A stretch of DNA of 32,613 nucleotides from Brevundimonas sp. UBA2388. GTDB taxonomy: Bacteria > Pseudomonadota > Alphaproteobacteria > Caulobacterales > Caulobacteraceae. Position 1 is the stretch's first letter; the number at the start of each line of letters is the position of its first letter. The DNA lies in contig DDSO01000125.1 of the NCBI GenBank assembly GCA_002343425.1, forward strand, positions 1,201-33,813, written 5' to 3'. Shown piece by piece: positions 17,409 through 25,267 of this stretch. The notes under the pieces were generated by a model. The model had not been told where the DNA came from and ran no database searches. It saw nothing but the letters and a program-made list of their open reading frames with translations. The position numbers and the translations under genes are program-made.

Positions 17409-17534
17409 TCAGGTCGTCTGTCGCTTCGCGCCGCAGAGGTCGCAAAACTCGCGCCCGTCGACGCGGCGGTCGGGGCGCCAGCGATGACGGCGGCAACGAA
17501 GCTGTCGGATCAGTTTGCGGAACGCTTTAAGCAT
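17409..17534 (-). CDS. Small Cys/His protein, 41 residues, possible zinc-binding
   Basis: In the 312-bp gap between two minus-strand genes there is a 41-codon frame with an ATG at 17534, GGGAA eight bases before it and a TGA at 17409. The product begins MLKAFRKLIRQLRC and contains C14, H17, W19, then C31 and C34 in FCDLCG. A Cys...His-x-Trp followed by a CxxCG pair resembles the DUF1660-type mini-proteins (C...GHKW...CxxCG), which are thought to bind zinc. The protein is very basic. I found no better frame in the gap. The rest (17288-17408) is aldolase leader with no clear promoter. Too short for most gene callers; real but unproven. Confidence 0.5.
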   Translation of the reverse strand: MLKAFRKLIRQLRCRRHRWRPDRRVDGREFCDLCGAKRQTT

Positions 17535-17578
17535 AAAGTTCCCGGAGAGACGACACGGGTCGGGTCAAGGCCGTCCGT

Positions 17579-17592
17579 TACCGGATACGGTA
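17579..17592 (-). terminator. Small hairpin after the hydrolase stop
   Basis: TACCG-GATA-CGGTA (as written on the plus strand) forms a 5-bp stem with a tetraloop 8 nt after the minus-strand hydrolase stop at 17600. There is no T tract, so it is at best a weak or Rho-assisted end, or a processing signal before the 41-residue gene. Confidence 0.25.
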
Positions 17593-17599
17593 TTGGCTT

Positions 17600-18415
17600 C
17601 TACACAATTTTGGGTACCTCGCTCAAGGTTGCAATGCGACGCGTCATCTCGCTGTCCCCATCAAACAGAGGATCCAGCACGGTGAAATGGTTGAGGCCGG
17701 TCAGCGCCTCATAGCGGGTCTCTACGCCGTGGGCGCCCCAGTGGTCGGTCATCATGCGCGACTGACGCAGGAATTCCGGGCTTTCGTCGGCGCCGACGAT
17801 GCAGACCAGCACCGTGCCGCCGGGGGTGGAGCCGTTGGGGACGGGCCAGTGGATCGGCGACAGGGCGGCCGCCTCGCGGTCGTCGAGATCGAGCGCCTTG
17901 TTCAGCGAGGTCGGGATCAGGGGCGCGAGGTCGAAGATCCCGCTGATGGCGATGGCGGCCTTGGCGCGGCCCTCGGACAGCATGCAGGCGGCCATGTGGC
18001 CGCCAGCGGAATGGCCGAAGACCACCGGCCGGGCGCCGGTTCGCTCGCGGATCATTTCGACGGCGGTGCGGACCTGGCCCAGGATCGTCCCGAGCCGCAC
18101 GGAGGGGCAGAGGTCGTAGGAGGGGATGGCGAGGCTGATCCCATGGGCGAGCAGGGCGGGCGCGATGCCGGAGAACCAGCCCTTGTCCAGGGCCTGCCAG
18201 TAGCCGCCGTGCAGAAAAACGGCGACAGGAGCGGCGTCTCCGGCGGAGAAGAGGTCCATGACCTCGCGCGGGCCGCGGCCATAGGCGAGCTCGAGCGGCG
18301 GATGAGCGGCGCGGACGGCCTCGGCGGTTTCGCGCCAGCGCTGCATGACGGCGGGGTGGTCGGGCACGTGGGCGCGGTTGTTGTATTGGGCCTCGAAGTC
18401 GATCTCGCCTGACAC
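17600..18415 (-). CDS. Alpha/beta hydrolase, kynurenine-formamidase-like
   Basis: This 271-residue cytoplasmic hydrolase has the arrangement of arylformamidases of the alpha/beta type and their relatives: an N-terminal DFEAQYNNRAHVP, HGGYW oxyanion motif (69-73), nucleophile S136 in GHSAGGH, acid D210 in GADESPEF and catalytic H243 in LNHFTVL. The N-terminal YNNR pattern and HGGYW favour the formamidase-like branch, but no tryptophan-degradation genes are nearby, so the substrate is open. The start is uncertain: an ATG at 18463 would overlap the divergent RAM-domain start, so I prefer the GTG at 18415, which begins VSGEIDFEAQY. No strong ribosome site is visible for either. Codon use is typical. 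Confidence 0.75.
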   Translation of the reverse strand: MSGEIDFEAQYNNRAHVPDHPAVMQRWRETAEAVRAAHPPLELAYGRGPREVMDLFSAGDAAPVAVFLHGGYWQALDKGWFSGIAPALLAHGISLAIPSYDLCPSVRLGTILGQVRTAVEMIRERTGARPVVFGHSAGGHMAACMLSEGRAKAAIAISGIFDLAPLIPTSLNKALDLDDREAAALSPIHWPVPNGSTPGGTVLVCIVGADESPEFLRQSRMMTDHWGAHGVETRYEALTGLNHFTVLDPLFDGDSEMTRRIATLSEVPKIV

Positions 18416-18461
18416 GCATCCATCCGCTAGACACCGTCCAACACCCGGAAGGACCGCCTCC

Positions 18462-18719
18462 ATGATGACCGCCATCTTCGTCTTCATCAAATGCGAGCTG
18501 GGCCACGCCAATGACGTGGCGGCCGATATGGTGGACAATGTCGAATATGTCTCGGAGGTCTATTCGACCTCAGGCCAGTATGACCTGCTGGCCAAGTTCC
18601 AGCTGCCGAAGGACCTCGATATCGGGACGTTCGTGACGAAATCGGTCCAGACCCGGGCCAATATCCGCGACACGTTCACGGTCATCACCTTCTCGCCATT
18701 CCTGCCGGGCGGGGGCTGA
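18462..18719 (+). CDS. Stand-alone Lrp/AsnC ligand-binding (RAM) domain protein
   Basis: The 85-residue protein is a single alpha/beta RAM domain, the C-terminal effector-binding and oligomerisation half of Lrp/AsnC regulators. It shows the beta-strand start AIFVFIKCELGHANDVA, the VYSTSGQYDLLAKF core (about 33-46) and the closing strand TFTVITFS. No helix-turn-helix is encoded upstream: the region before 18462 is the divergent hydrolase. Such single-domain proteins are known and form rings that bind amino acids; they may modulate full-length Lrp proteins. The ATG (18462 or 18465) is preceded by GGAAGGA. A 7-bp hairpin follows the stop. Confidence 0.8.
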   Translation: MMTAIFVFIKCELGHANDVAADMVDNVEYVSEVYSTSGQYDLLAKFQLPKDLDIGTFVTKSVQTRANIRDTFTVITFSPFLPGGG

Positions 18720-18720
18720 C

Positions 18721-18744
18721 GCAGCGTCACCCGCGAAACGCTGC
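18721..18744 (+). terminator. Hairpin directly after the RAM-domain gene
   Basis: GCAGCGT (18721-18727) pairs with ACGCTGC (18738-18744) across a 10-nt loop, starting one base after the stop codon. There is no U-rich tail, and the acyl-CoA dehydrogenase ribosome site follows within 20 nt, so it could be a weak terminator, an RNA-stability element or an attenuator. Confidence 0.35.
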
Positions 18745-18768
18745 TAACAGTCCGGTACGGAGGCTGAC

Positions 18769-19953
18769 ATGACCGATCTTGATGCGTTCCGCGCGGAGAC
18801 CCGCGCCTGGCTTGAGGCCAACTGTCCCGCAGAATGCCGCGGGCCGGTGGAGAGCGACGAGGACCGGGTCTGGGGCGGGCGCAATGCCGTCTTCCCGACC
18901 CCCGCGCACAAGACCTGGCTGGACCGCATGGGCGCGAAGGGCTGGACCGCGCCGGAATGGCCGACGGAGTACGGCGGCGGCGGGCTGAGCCGCGAGCAGG
19001 CCAAGGTGCTGCATTCGGAGATGCGCCGCATAGACGCCCAAGCCCCGCTGGCCAGTTTCGGCGTCTGGATGCTGGGCCCGGCCCTGTTGGCCTTCGGGAC
19101 CGAGGAACAGAAGCAGCGCTTCCTGCCCGAGATCGTGCGGGGCGAGATCCGCTGGTGCCAGGGCTATTCCGAGCCGGGCGCGGGGTCCGATCTGGCGGCG
19201 ATCCAGACGCGGGCGGAGGATCGCGGCGACCACTGGATCGTCAACGGCCAGAAGGTCTGGACGTCATACGCCGACAAGGCGGACTGGATCTTCTGTCTGG
19301 TCCGGACCGACCCGGAGGCGCCCAAGCATCTGGGGATCTCCTTCGTCCTGTTCGACATGGCGACCAAGGGCGTCAGCACGCGCCCGATCACCCTGATCAG
19401 CGGCAAGAGCCCGTTCTGCGAGACCTTTTTCGACGATGTTCGGGTGGAGAAGGCCAATCTGGTCGGGACGCTGAACCGCGGCTGGGACGTGGCCAAGCAT
19501 CTGCTGGCCCATGAACGGACCATGATCGGGGCCATGGGCGAGCTGGGAGGCGGGCGGCCGCTGGGCCAGGTGGCCACAGGCTCGATCGGGACCGACGACG
19601 AGGGCCGGCTGGACGAGCCGATGCTCCGTGCACGGATTGCCGAGATGGAGATCGACGCGGCGGCCTTCCGTCTGGCCATGGAGCGGGCCGGGGATCAGGT
19701 GAAGGCGGGGCAGGCCCATCCGGCCATCGCCTCGATGCTGAAATACTATGGGTCGGAGCTGAACAAGCGGCGGCACGAACTGCTGATGGCGGCGGGCGGC
19801 TCGGACGCGCTGGAGTGGGAGGGCGAGCGGTCGCGGGGCGGCAAGGCGGCGCGTGACTGGCTGCGAACCAAGGCCAATTCGATCGAGGGCGGAACCTCGG
19901 AGGTGCAGCTGAACATTATCGCCAAACACCTGCTTCAGCTGCCAGGGGCGTGA
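18769..19953 (+). CDS. Acyl-CoA dehydrogenase, alpha-type subunit of a probable heteromeric enzyme
   Basis: The 394-residue flavoprotein family member has the usual N-terminal helical domain (GWTAPEWPTEYGG near 63-75), the middle beta domain with WCQGYSEPGAGSDLA (about 128-142) and the C-terminal helical bundle ending in NSIEGGTSEVQLNIIAKHLL pattern (about 368-388). The R-x-QFG FAD-contact motif of homotetrameric enzymes is missing at the expected place; the second subunit encoded at 20267-21388 has it. At the position of the medium-chain enzyme's catalytic Glu (YEGT) this protein reads EGGT. Such a split is known from heteromeric enzymes such as mycobacterial ChsE pairs. The acyl-CoA substrate is not evident. 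ATG with GGAGG upstream; the stop overlaps the next ATG by one base. Confidence 0.85.
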   Translation: MTDLDAFRAETRAWLEANCPAECRGPVESDEDRVWGGRNAVFPTPAHKTWLDRMGAKGWTAPEWPTEYGGGGLSREQAKVLHSEMRRIDAQAPLASFGVWMLGPALLAFGTEEQKQRFLPEIVRGEIRWCQGYSEPGAGSDLAAIQTRAEDRGDHWIVNGQKVWTSYADKADWIFCLVRTDPEAPKHLGISFVLFDMATKGVSTRPITLISGKSPFCETFFDDVRVEKANLVGTLNRGWDVAKHLLAHERTMIGAMGELGGGRPLGQVATGSIGTDDEGRLDEPMLRARIAEMEIDAAAFRLAMERAGDQVKAGQAHPAIASMLKYYGSELNKRRHELLMAAGGSDALEWEGERSRGGKAARDWLRTKANSIEGGTSEVQLNIIAKHLLQLPGA

Positions 19954-20270
19954 TGGTGCCCCGCCCGCGCTCAGTCGCCCTGCTCGGAATGCGCCTGATC
20001 GCGGCGCTCTCGATCGTGTTGGGACTCTGCGTCTCCATTTTCTTTTTCGAGATGGCTGACTGGTCTTTCGGTTTCTTCCTCGCGACTCCACCCGAGAGGG
20101 CCATACCGGCCGCAGCATTGATTGTTGTGCCGATTGCAACGGGTCTCGCTGCGATCGCGCTATCTCTGACTGGCAAGAAGTCGCCTTGGCCAGAGCTGAC
20201 GCTGCTCCTCACGATCCCCCTCCAAGTGCTGGCGAACGCCGGGTACGCATCCACTTTGGTGCTGAGATGA
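19953..20270 (+). CDS. Small integral membrane protein between the two dehydrogenase subunits
   Basis: I do not recognise this 105-residue protein. It has about three hydrophobic segments: 9-32 (GMRLIAALSIVLGLCVSIFF), 50-72 (IPAAALIVVPIATGLAAIAL) and 82-101. The ATG at 19953 overlaps the previous stop (TGATG) and its own stop overlaps the next start (ATGA), so it is translated as part of the dehydrogenase operon. Its codons are clearly less GC-rich at third positions (for example ATT, GTT, GCA runs) than the flanking genes, which may point to later insertion or to low expression. A GTG three bases earlier is an alternative start. No signal peptide cleavage site or catalytic motif is seen. Confidence 0.6.
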   Translation: MVPRPRSVALLGMRLIAALSIVLGLCVSIFFFEMADWSFGFFLATPPERAIPAAALIVVPIATGLAAIALSLTGKKSPWPELTLLLTIPLQVLANAGYASTLVLR

Positions 20271-21388
20271 CTCTGATCCTGACCGAAGAGCAGACCATGC
20301 TGAAGGAGGCCGCCGACGGCTTCCTGAACGAGCACGCCCCGATCGCGCACCTGAGGAAGCTGCGCGACTCGAAGGACGCGGATGGCGTCTCGCGCGATCT
20401 GTGGCGGGCGTTCGGAGAGATGGGGTTCGCGGGGGTGATCATCCCGGAGGAACATGGCGGCTCCGGCCTCGGCGCGGTCGAGGCCGGGGTGATGGCTGAG
20501 GCCTTGGGGCGGACGCTGACGCCGTCGCCCTTCCTGGGGTCAAGCGTGCTCTCCGCCAAGCTCTTTCTGGACGGCGGTTCGGCCGAACAGCAGGCGGCCT
20601 GGTTGCCCCGGATCGCGGCGGGCGAGGCGATCGTCTCTCTGGCGGTGGACGAAGGGGCCAAACATGCGCCGACGCGGATCGCCACCGTCGCCGAACGGTC
20701 GGGCAACGGCTTCAAACTGAACGGGGCCAAGGGTTTCGTGCTGGACGGTCATGTCGCCGATGCGCTGATCGTCGCGGCACTGACCGAGAACGGGCTGTCT
20801 CTGTTCCTCGTCGATCCGAAAACGGCCGGGGTCGAGATCGAGCGCACGGTCATGGTCGATGCGCACAATGCGGCGCGTGTGACGCTGACGGATGTCGAGG
20901 TCGATGCGGATGCGGTGATCGGCTCGGTCGACGGCGGGGAGGCGCTGCTGGAGGGCGCGCTGAATCTGGGCCGGGCCTGCGCGGCGGCGTCGCTGAACGG
21001 GGCGGGCGATCAGGCCTTCCAGACGACGATGGCCTACCTTCGGACTCGCAAACAGTTCGGGAAACTGATCGGCGAATTCCAGGCGCTGCAGCATCGCTCG
21101 GCGCATCTGTTCAGCGAGATCCAGATCGCCCGGGCAGCGGTCATGGGAGCGCTGACGGCGCTGGATGCGGGTCGTGAGAATGCCGGGCTGATCGTCTCGG
21201 TGGCCAAGGCCAAGGCCGGGCGCGTCGCCGAACTGGCGGTGCAGGAGGCGGTGCAGATGCACGGCGGCGTCGGCATGACGGACGAATATGACGTCGGCCT
21301 GTTCATGAAGCGGGTGCGGGTGCTGAACGAACTGCTCGGCGACGCGGGGTTCCATCAGGAGCGGATGGCGCGGGCGCAGGGGTTCTAG
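20267..21388 (+). CDS. Acyl-CoA dehydrogenase, beta-type subunit of a probable heteromeric enzyme
   Basis: This 373-residue protein has the full acyl-CoA dehydrogenase layout: an N-terminal helical domain (GFAGVIIPEEHGGSGLG near 53-69), a middle beta domain (LNGAKGFVLDGHVADALIV pattern near 153-171) and a C-terminal helical domain with RTRKQFGKLIGEFQALQH pattern (about 261-278), the FAD-contact motif. Its end (MHGGVGMTDEYDVGLFMKR) lacks the YEGT catalytic-Glu motif. It complements the subunit at 18769-19953, which lacks the QFG motif, so an alpha2beta2 enzyme is likely. The ATG at 20267 overlaps the stop of the small membrane protein by four bases. The pathway is unknown; no thiolase or hydratase lies in the window. 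Confidence 0.85.
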   Translation: MTLILTEEQTMLKEAADGFLNEHAPIAHLRKLRDSKDADGVSRDLWRAFGEMGFAGVIIPEEHGGSGLGAVEAGVMAEALGRTLTPSPFLGSSVLSAKLFLDGGSAEQQAAWLPRIAAGEAIVSLAVDEGAKHAPTRIATVAERSGNGFKLNGAKGFVLDGHVADALIVAALTENGLSLFLVDPKTAGVEIERTVMVDAHNAARVTLTDVEVDADAVIGSVDGGEALLEGALNLGRACAAASLNGAGDQAFQTTMAYLRTRKQFGKLIGEFQALQHRSAHLFSEIQIARAAVMGALTALDAGRENAGLIVSVAKAKAGRVAELAVQEAVQMHGGVGMTDEYDVGLFMKRVRVLNELLGDAGFHQERMARAQGF

Positions 21389-21487
21389 ACGGGCGATTTT
21401 TTGACCGAGAGAGCGCTTTCCGAGGGGCGGATTTCGGCCCTGCGCGTTCCGGGGGTCACCAAGCCCTTTCAGAAAGGACCGGCTCCG

Positions 21488-22570
21488 GTGAACACGACGA
21501 CTGAACCGGACGCGGCCCTGCTGGATGTCATCGTGATTGGAGGGGGGCAGGCTGGGCTGGCCACAGCCTATTACTTGCGCCGGGCTGGCCTGACCTATGT
21601 CGTACTCGATGCGGGCGAGACGCCCGGCGGCGCCTGGCGGCACGCGTGGAACTCTCTGCGGCTGTTCTCGCCCAGCAGCTGGAGTTCACTCCCGGGTTGG
21701 CCCATGCCGGCAAAGCCGGGTGTTGACTATCCGACCCGTGATGACGTGATCGAATACCTCTCAGCCTATGAGCAGCGGTATCAGCTCCCTGTGGAGCGCC
21801 CGGTCGAGGTTCTGGCGGTCAACGCTGTCGACGGAGGCCTGCAGATCGTCACCGACAGGGGCATTCGCAAAGCTCGAATGGTTGTCAGCGCGACCGGAAC
21901 CTGGAGTCAGCCCTTCATTCCCGACTACCCCGGTCGTTCGGCGTTCGGCGGCGTGCAGCTGCATTCGGCACGCTACGAATCGCCCGATGCCTTCGTCGGC
22001 AAGCGCGTTCTCGTGGTCGGCGGCGGGAACTCCGGGGCGCAGATTATGGCCGAGGTCTCGCTGGTGGCTGACGCGACCTGGGTGACCATCACGGAGCCGC
22101 TGTTTCTGCCCGACGATGTCGATGGCCGGGTCCTGTTCCAGCGCGCCACCGACCGCTGGAAAGCCCAGATGGAGGGCCGCACCGTCGATGCGCCCATCGG
22201 CGGCCTGGGCGACATCGTAGCCATCCCAAGCGTCAGGGCGGCGCGCGCCCGTGGTGACCTGAACAGCCGTCGTCCGTTTACAGCCTTCAACGAACAGGGC
22301 GTCACCTGGCCGGATGGCAGCGACGAGTCGATCGATGCGGTGATCTGGTGCACGGGTTTCCGCCCCGCCCTGGATCATCTCCACCCGCTCGGCGTCGTGG
22401 AAGCGGACGGCCGTGCAGCGGTCGAGGATGGCCGATCGATCCGGCAGCCTCGCCTCTGGCTCATGGGCTACGGCGACTGGACCGGAGCGGCCTCGGCCAC
22501 CATCGTCGGTGTGACGCGCGCCGCCAGGGATATGGTGGCCCGGATTCAGCAGGCCGCGGCGCAGGCATGA
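21488..22570 (+). CDS. Flavin-containing monooxygenase, ArsO-like
   Basis: The 360-residue protein has an FAD-binding [17 protein letters not shown] (18-34), the PGGAWRHAW and [15 protein letters not shown] stretch (about 51-75) and a second NADPH-binding GGGNSGAQ (about 175). That middle stretch closely follows what I know of the ArsO family found in arsenic-resistance operons, but no ars genes occur here, so the name is a family label only. The start is the GTG at 21488, with a GAAAGGA ribosome site about nine bases before it; the TTG at 21401 would add 29 unrelated residues. A hairpin follows the stop. Codon use is slightly less GC-rich than in the dehydrogenase genes upstream. Confidence 0.8.
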   Translation: MNTTTEPDAALLDVIVIGGGQAGLATAYYLRRAGLTYVVLDAGETPGGAWRHAWNSLRLFSPSSWSSLPGWPMPAKPGVDYPTRDDVIEYLSAYEQRYQLPVERPVEVLAVNAVDGGLQIVTDRGIRKARMVVSATGTWSQPFIPDYPGRSAFGGVQLHSARYESPDAFVGKRVLVVGGGNSGAQIMAEVSLVADATWVTITEPLFLPDDVDGRVLFQRATDRWKAQMEGRTVDAPIGGLGDIVAIPSVRAARARGDLNSRRPFTAFNEQGVTWPDGSDESIDAVIWCTGFRPALDHLHPLGVVEADGRAAVEDGRSIRQPRLWLMGYGDWTGAASATIVGVTRAARDMVARIQQAAAQA

Positions 22571-22573
22571 CGC

Positions 22574-22591
22574 CTCCGGGTCACGCCGGAG
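22574..22591 (+). terminator. Short hairpin after the monooxygenase gene
   Basis: CTCCGG (22574-22579) pairs with CCGGAG (22586-22591) over a 6-nt loop, three bases after the stop. No T tract follows, so intrinsic termination is doubtful. The remaining 50 bp before hmgA must hold its promoter if it has its own. Confidence 0.3.
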
Positions 22592-22642
22592 TGGCCAACC
22601 GGTTCGGCCTGTCCTAGATCGGGGGGCAGGGAGACTCTGACC

Positions 22643-23941
22643 ATGACGACGCGATCCAACGCGCCTCAATATCTGAGCGGCTTCGGCAATCATTTCGCGA
22701 CCGAGGCCGTGCCCGGCGCCCTGCCGGAAGGCCGCAATTCGCCGCAGCGGGCGCCGATGGGGCTTTATGCGGAACAGCTTTCGGGGACGGCCTTCACGGC
22801 TCCCCGCAGCGAGAACCGGCGGTCGTGGCTTTATCGGTTGCGGCCGAGCGCCCAACACCCCGCCTACAGGCCGTTCGCCCAGGGGCTGGTGCGGACCGGA
22901 CCCTTCCATGACGCGCCGCCGTCGCCGAACCGGATGCGGTGGGACCCCCTGCCGCTGCCGACCGCGCCGACCGACTGGGTCGAAGGGCTGGTCACCTATG
23001 GCGGGACGGGGGATGCAGAGGCGCTGTCGGGCATCGGCATCCATCTGTATGCGGCCAACCGGTCGATGACGGACCGGGTCTTCTATTGCGCCGACGGCGA
23101 GCTGCTGATCGTGCCGCAAGAGGGCGATCAGGCCTTCGTCACCGAGATGGGGCGGATCGACGCCCGGCCCGGCGAGATCGTGGTCATTCCGCGCGGGGTG
23201 CGGTTCCGGGTCGAATGCTCCGGTCCGATCCGCGGCTATGTCTGCGAGAACTACGGCGCGCTGTTCCGCCTGCCGGACCTGGGGCCGATCGGCGCGAACG
23301 GGCTGGCCAACCACCGCGACTTTCAGACGCCCGTCGCGGCGTTCGAGGATGTCGACCGGCCGACCGAGTGCGTGCAGAAATACGGCGGGCGGCTGTGGAC
23401 CACGACCTTCCCGCATTCGCCACTGGATGTGGTCGGCTGGCACGGCAACTACGCGCCGTACAAGTACGACACCGCCCGGTTCAACACGATCGGCACAGTC
23501 AGTTTCGACCATCCGGATCCCTCGATCTTCACGGTCCTGACCTCGCCTTCGGATACGCCGGGGACGGCCAACTGCGACTTCGTCATCTTCCCGCCGCGCT
23601 GGATGGTGGGCGAGGACACCTTCCGCCCGCCGTGGTTCCACCGGAACGTGATGAGCGAATTCATGGGGCTGGTGACCGGCGAATATGACGCCAAGGAGGG
23701 CGGGTTCGCACCGGGCGGCGCCTCGCTGCATAATTGCATGAGCGGGCATGGGCCGGACCAGGCCAGCTATGACAAGGCGGTGGCCGCTGACCTCAAGCCG
23801 GTCAAGATCGAGAACACCCTGGCCTTTATGTTTGAGACCCGGGCGCCGATCCGGACCACGGAATGGGCGCAAACCAGTCCGACGATGCAACTGGACTACG
23901 ATGACGTCTGGACAGGCTTCGAAAAGGGCCGGGTGACATGA
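22643..23941 (+). CDS. hmgA: Homogentisate 1,2-dioxygenase
   Basis: The enzyme opens the ring of homogentisate to maleylacetoacetate in tyrosine and phenylalanine breakdown, using one Fe(II). The 432-residue protein matches the family end to end, beginning with [13 protein letters not shown]. All iron ligands are in place: H333 and E339 in [12 protein letters not shown], and H369 in [10 protein letters not shown], with the active-site base H290 in the FDHPDPS motif and H363 nearby. The ATG has AGGGAGA upstream. Unusually, none of the genes that commonly accompany it (hpd, maleylacetoacetate isomerase, fumarylacetoacetase) are adjacent. The stop overlaps the start of a Cys-rich exported protein by four bases. 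Confidence 0.97.
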   Translation: MTTRSNAPQYLSGFGNHFATEAVPGALPEGRNSPQRAPMGLYAEQLSGTAFTAPRSENRRSWLYRLRPSAQHPAYRPFAQGLVRTGPFHDAPPSPNRMRWDPLPLPTAPTDWVEGLVTYGGTGDAEALSGIGIHLYAANRSMTDRVFYCADGELLIVPQEGDQAFVTEMGRIDARPGEIVVIPRGVRFRVECSGPIRGYVCENYGALFRLPDLGPIGANGLANHRDFQTPVAAFEDVDRPTECVQKYGGRLWTTTFPHSPLDVVGWHGNYAPYKYDTARFNTIGTVSFDHPDPSIFTVLTSPSDTPGTANCDFVIFPPRWMVGEDTFRPPWFHRNVMSEFMGLVTGEYDAKEGGFAPGGASLHNCMSGHGPDQASYDKAVAADLKPVKIENTLAFMFETRAPIRTTEWAQTSPTMQLDYDDVWTGFEKGRVT

Positions 23942-24324
23942 AGCGCATACTGATCGCGGCGGCGGTGTTGATGGCGGCCTGCCAGCCCTTGCCGGCGGAT
24001 AGCCGGACCGATCTCGCCGAGGCAGCGCCCGCGGTCCAGTCGGTCGCGGGCAGCGAGGATGCGGCGGCCTGTGCACGGGCCGGCGGCAAGATGCTGCCGC
24101 AGGGACGGATGCAATCGGTGCGCTGCGTGATCACATATGCTGACGCCGGGACACGCTGCACCGACGGCGATGACTGCCAGGGCGACTGTCGCGTGGAGGA
24201 CGTGGCCAATCCCCCGGCCGCCGGAACCAACGCCGTGGGCCAGTGTCAGGCCTCGAGCAGCCGGTTTGGCTGCTACACCACGATCGAAGGCGGCAAGGCC
24301 GAAGCCACGATCTGCGTCGACTGA
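23938..24324 (+). CDS. Cys-rich exported protein, possible lipoprotein
   Basis: This 128-residue protein has a signal sequence ([15 protein letters not shown]) with C15 in a near-lipobox (Leu at -4, Met at -3, Ala-Ala before Cys), so it may be lipid-anchored or simply secreted. The mature part has nine more cysteines, several grouped as [13 protein letters not shown] (about 76-88), which suggests several disulfides in the periplasm. No known domain is recognised. The ATG overlaps the hmgA stop (ATGA), so it is translationally coupled to that enzyme, although a functional link is not obvious. It ends 41 bp before the DUF1295 gene. Confidence 0.65.
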   Translation: MKRILIAAAVLMAACQPLPADSRTDLAEAAPAVQSVAGSEDAAACARAGGKMLPQGRMQSVRCVITYADAGTRCTDGDDCQGDCRVEDVANPPAAGTNAVGQCQASSSRFGCYTTIEGGKAEATICVD

Positions 24325-24365
24325 CCACCCTGCATCCGGCGCCTCTTCAAGGACGTTTCTGAACC

Positions 24366-25169
24366 ATGAGCCTGACCGAGATCGCCGCCCTGCTGGGCCT
24401 GAACCTTGCCCTCATCATCGCGGTGATGACCGCCCTGTGGCTGGTTTCCCTGAAGGTCAGGGACGTCAGTTTCATCGACGCCGTCTGGCCCATGGCCATG
24501 CTCTTTCTGGCCCTGGTCACCTTTCCGCGGACCGAGGGGGATCCGACGCGCAAATGGCTGCTGCTGTGGCTGGTCGGGATCTGGGCCCTGCGGCTGGGCT
24601 GGCACCTTTATCGCCGTTGGCGGGCGCATGGGGCGGATGGCCGGTATCTCAACCTGCTGGCCCGGATGGAGACCAACCGTGGCTGGGGCTTTGGAAAGAC
24701 GGCGCTGCTGGTGGTGTTTGTGCCGCAGGCCGTTCTGGCCTGGCTGACCTCCCTGCCAGTGCAGCTGGGACAGGTTGCCCTTGAACCGGCGGTGGGCTGG
24801 ATCGGTTGGACCGGGGCGGTGCTCGCGGTCATCGGCATCGGCTTCGAAAGCATCGGCGACGCCCAGCTAACCGCCTTCCGCAAGGATCCGGCGAACAAGG
24901 GCAAGGTGCTGGACACAGGCCTGTGGCGCTGGACCCGTCACCCCAACTATTTCGGCGACGCCTGCGTGTGGTGGGGGCTGTATCTGATTGCGGCCGAGAC
25001 CGCCCCGGGGCTGTGGGCGATCGCGGGGCCGCTGTTCCTGACCTTCACCCTGACGAAATGGTCGGGGATCGGCATCACCGAAAAGGCCATCCATGGCACG
25101 CGGCCGGGCTATGCCGACTATGTGCGCCGGACCAGCGCCTTCATCCCCTGGCCGCCGAAGAAGCTCTGA
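24366..25169 (+). CDS. DUF1295 membrane protein (steroid 5-alpha-reductase-like fold)
   Basis: The 267-residue protein has about six or seven membrane segments and the C-terminal signature of the DUF1295/ICMT/steroid-reductase superfamily: LWRWTRHPNYFGD (about 183-195), followed by KWSGIGITEKA and GYADYVRRTSAFIPWPPK near the end. In characterised relatives this region binds NADPH or S-adenosylmethionine. An early FIDAVWPMAM (about 36-45) and RLGWHLYRRW (about 76-85) are also family features. The substrate of bacterial DUF1295 proteins is not settled; 3-oxo-acyl or sterol-like double-bond reduction is one possibility. The ATG has an AAGGACG ribosome site 13 bases before. It converges on the small lipoprotein gene. 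Confidence 0.8.
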   Translation: MSLTEIAALLGLNLALIIAVMTALWLVSLKVRDVSFIDAVWPMAMLFLALVTFPRTEGDPTRKWLLLWLVGIWALRLGWHLYRRWRAHGADGRYLNLLARMETNRGWGFGKTALLVVFVPQAVLAWLTSLPVQLGQVALEPAVGWIGWTGAVLAVIGIGFESIGDAQLTAFRKDPANKGKVLDTGLWRWTRHPNYFGDACVWWGLYLIAAETAPGLWAIAGPLFLTFTLTKWSGIGITEKAIHGTRPGYADYVRRTSAFIPWPPKKL

Positions 25170-25190
25170 GAAGCACAGGCCACTGACGGA

Positions 25191-25217
25191 AAACCCCCGC
25201 CGCTTGCGCGACGGGGG
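25191..25217 (-). terminator. Rho-independent terminator of the small lipoprotein gene
   Basis: On the minus strand CCCCCG (25212-25217) pairs with CGGGGG (25194-25199), with an inner CGC/GCG pairing, and is followed directly by TTTTCC (25191 downwards). It lies 50 nt after the lipoprotein stop at 25268. On the plus strand no T run follows, so it serves mainly the minus strand. Confidence 0.7.
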
Positions 25218-25267
25218 CTGACCGTTCTGATCGCACCGGGGGTCATGACGCCCCGGAGCCGTCCCGA

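Noticed and set aside
17385..17714. Plus-strand open frame of 109 codons in the gap after the aldolase
   Set aside because: No ribosome site or recognisable pattern, and it runs into the antisense of the hydrolase gene. The 41-codon minus-strand frame is a better candidate.
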